From NCBI GenBank assembly GCA_937907485.1, contig CALESR010000078.1:1-8193 (forward strand): a stretch of 8,193 bases of DNA. Direction: 5' to 3'. The notes under the pieces are model-generated. The model searched no databases. It was not told the DNA's origin and saw only the letters and a program-made list of their open reading frames with translations. Positions within the stretch are counted from its first letter, which is position 1, and the number at the start of each line of letters is the position of its first letter. This document shows, piece after piece, positions 7,195 through 8,193 of the stretch. This stretch comes from an uncultured Paracoccaceae bacterium. Its GTDB lineage: Bacteria; Pseudomonadota; Alphaproteobacteria; Rhodobacterales; Rhodobacteraceae. The position numbers and the translations under genes were made by a program.

Positions 7195-7650
7195 TCAGAT
7201 CAGCAGCCCCCCGGCCCCCTCGTGACGCAACAGCCAGACCTTGGTCTCAACCCCGCCGGGGGCCGAAAAGCCCCCCAGCCCGGCGGCGCCCAGCACCCGG
7301 TGACAGGGCACGATCAGCGGCAACGGATTGCCGCCACACAACTGCCCCGCCGCCTGCGCCGAGACCCTGAGCCGCCGCGCCAACTGGCCATAAGTCACGG
7401 TCTCGCCAAGGGGGATCTCCAGCATCGCCGCGCAGGCCGCCTGCTGCGCCGCGCTGCCGCCCAGCCGCAGCGGCAGGTCGAACGCCCGCCGCGTGCCAGC
7501 GAAATACTCGGCCAGTTGCGCCGCCGCCCTGGCCAGCAAGGGCGTGACGTCGCTGCCGCCCTCGCCCCACCGCGCCGAGACCAGCGCGCCGTCCTCCTCG
7601 ACCAGCGTGAACCGCCCGGTCGGCGTGTCCAGCGTCACCGAGGCCCTCAT
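7195..7650 (-). CDS. ogt: Methylated-DNA--protein-cysteine S-methyltransferase (O6-alkylguanine repair, Ogt type)
   Basis: A 151-residue suicide repair protein that moves the alkyl group from O6-alkylguanine (or O4-alkylthymine) in DNA to its own cysteine. The active-site motif PCHRV is at 115-119 with acceptor C116. The helix-turn-helix region has TYGQLARRL (86-94), and the asparagine hinge lies in GGNP (106-109). The N-terminal half is the short, poorly conserved domain usual for Ogt/MGMT proteins, without the Ada regulatory domain. One residue is unusual: 17 positions before the cysteine, where human MGMT has the nucleotide-flipping arginine (R128), this protein has Q99. The loop between the helix-turn-helix tyrosine and that site is also about two residues shorter. 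The ATG overlaps the stop of the upstream kinase-like gene (ATGA), so the pair is probably one transcription and translation unit. Confidence 0.93.
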   Translation of the reverse strand: MRASVTLDTPTGRFTLVEEDGALVSARWGEGGSDVTPLLARAAAQLAEYFAGTRRAFDLPLRLGGSAAQQAACAAMLEIPLGETVTYGQLARRLRVSAQAAGQLCGGNPLPLIVPCHRVLGAAGLGGFSAPGGVETKVWLLRHEGAGGLLI

Positions 7651-8183
7651 GCCAGCCCCGCCCGCACGGCGATCTGCCGCGCCGCCGCCTCGGGCGTCAA
7701 CGCGCCCATGTCGAGCATCAGGTCATAGCGCAGCCCGTGATGCACCCGCGTCACCTGCGCCCGCGCCAACCCGGCCAGCCGGTCCCCCCGCGCCGCCTCG
7801 CGCGCCTCCAGCACCGCCAGGGGCGCCTGCAGCCCGACCCGCACCACCCGGAACGGCGCCAGCAGGGCGGCATAATCCGCAGGCTCCCCCGCCAGCCAGA
7901 CGTCATCGACGACCAGATCGAACCCCGCCGCCGCCAGATCCGCCACCCAGCGCCGCATCGTCGCCAACAGCGCCGCGCCGCGTGGCCCCACCTCGACCGT
8001 CACCCCCTGCGGCCCCGGGTGATAGGCCACCAGCTGCGGATCGTCCTGAAACCGCTCGGGCAGCATCGCCAGAACCCGGTCCATTTCGACATGCACCACC
8101 GGCCGCGCGACCAAATCCTGCAAGGCCCGCGCCAGCGCGGTCTTGCCGACACTCCCCGGCCCGTTCAGCAAGATCACCACCAT
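7647..8183 (-). CDS. P-loop kinase of the chloramphenicol phosphotransferase-like family
   Basis: A 178-residue cytosolic protein similar in length and layout to Streptomyces venezuelae chloramphenicol 3-O-phosphotransferase. Walker A is GPGSVGKT (8-15) near the N-terminus. D35 in HVEMDRVLAMLPE matches the substrate-activating aspartate region (Asp37 of the Streptomyces enzyme). A DDVW motif lies at 93-96, and LEAREAARGDRLAGLARAQ (125-143) corresponds to the arginine-rich lid, followed by VHHGLRYDLMLD. The fold implies ATP-dependent phosphorylation of a small molecule, but resistance to chloramphenicol should not be assumed; family members outside producers mostly have unknown substrates. The ATG at 8183-8181 has a GGGGGCGGGC purine-rich leader, but only ten bases remain before the window end, so an earlier start cannot be excluded. 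It overlaps ogt by ATGA. Confidence 0.85.
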   Translation of the reverse strand: MVVILLNGPGSVGKTALARALQDLVARPVVHVEMDRVLAMLPERFQDDPQLVAYHPGPQGVTVEVGPRGAALLATMRRWVADLAAAGFDLVVDDVWLAGEPADYAALLAPFRVVRVGLQAPLAVLEAREAARGDRLAGLARAQVTRVHHGLRYDLMLDMGALTPEAAARQIAVRAGLA

Positions 8184-8193
8184 GCCCGCCCCC

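Noticed and set aside
6295..7650. Multi-gene defence system made of kinase, alkyltransferase and transporter
   Set aside because: Each gene belongs to a common non-defence family, no nuclease, sensor or toxin partner is visible, and base composition matches the surrounding genes.
7647..8183. Chloramphenicol resistance gene
   Set aside because: Family resemblance alone does not establish the substrate, and the surroundings (ogt, transporter) do not look like a resistance cassette. The call is kept at CPT-like kinase.

Overview
The window is compact, GC-rich bacterial chromosome whose coding regions are strongly biased to G or C at third codon positions. Protein signatures point to an alphaproteobacterium, most likely a Rhodobacteraceae/Paracoccaceae-type organism. 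The evidence is a choline-dependent phosphatidylcholine synthase (Pcs), a DUF484 gene joined to xerC, a transaldolase divergent from priA, and a GC-rich hairpin followed by a short T-run of a type I recall from that group. The genus cannot be fixed from this sequence.

Layout, left to right. Positions 1-62 hold a double hairpin that probably ends the leftward priA-methyltransferase transcript. Minus-strand genes follow: a class I SAM-dependent methyltransferase (63-656), preceded in its operon by the replication-restart helicase PriA (663-2855, GTG start). A 78-bp divergent region separates priA from a rightward block: transaldolase (2934-3587), a DUF484 protein (3630-4349) and the tyrosine recombinase XerC (4346-5296, ATGA overlap). 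A 306-bp stretch (5297-5602) has one plausible small gene for a 49-residue exported peptide, a 12-bp direct repeat and a small hairpin. Pcs (5603-6298, plus) then converges on an EamA/DMT transporter (6295-7131, minus), their stop codons overlapping inside one CTAG. Upstream of the transporter, also on the minus strand, lie an Ogt-type O6-alkylguanine-DNA alkyltransferase (7195-7650) and a P-loop kinase of the chloramphenicol phosphotransferase-like family (7647-8183). These last two overlap by ATGA.

Functionally this is mostly core genome: fork restart (PriA), chromosome dimer resolution (XerC, with DUF484 as an unexplained partner), central carbon metabolism (transaldolase), membrane lipid synthesis (Pcs) and repair of alkylated DNA (Ogt). 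The less understood pieces are the methyltransferase coupled to priA, the CPT-like kinase coupled to ogt, and the small exported peptide. I found no phage, insertion sequence, CRISPR array, RNA gene or defence island, and no convincing new multi-gene system. The findings are local oddities in an otherwise ordinary region.
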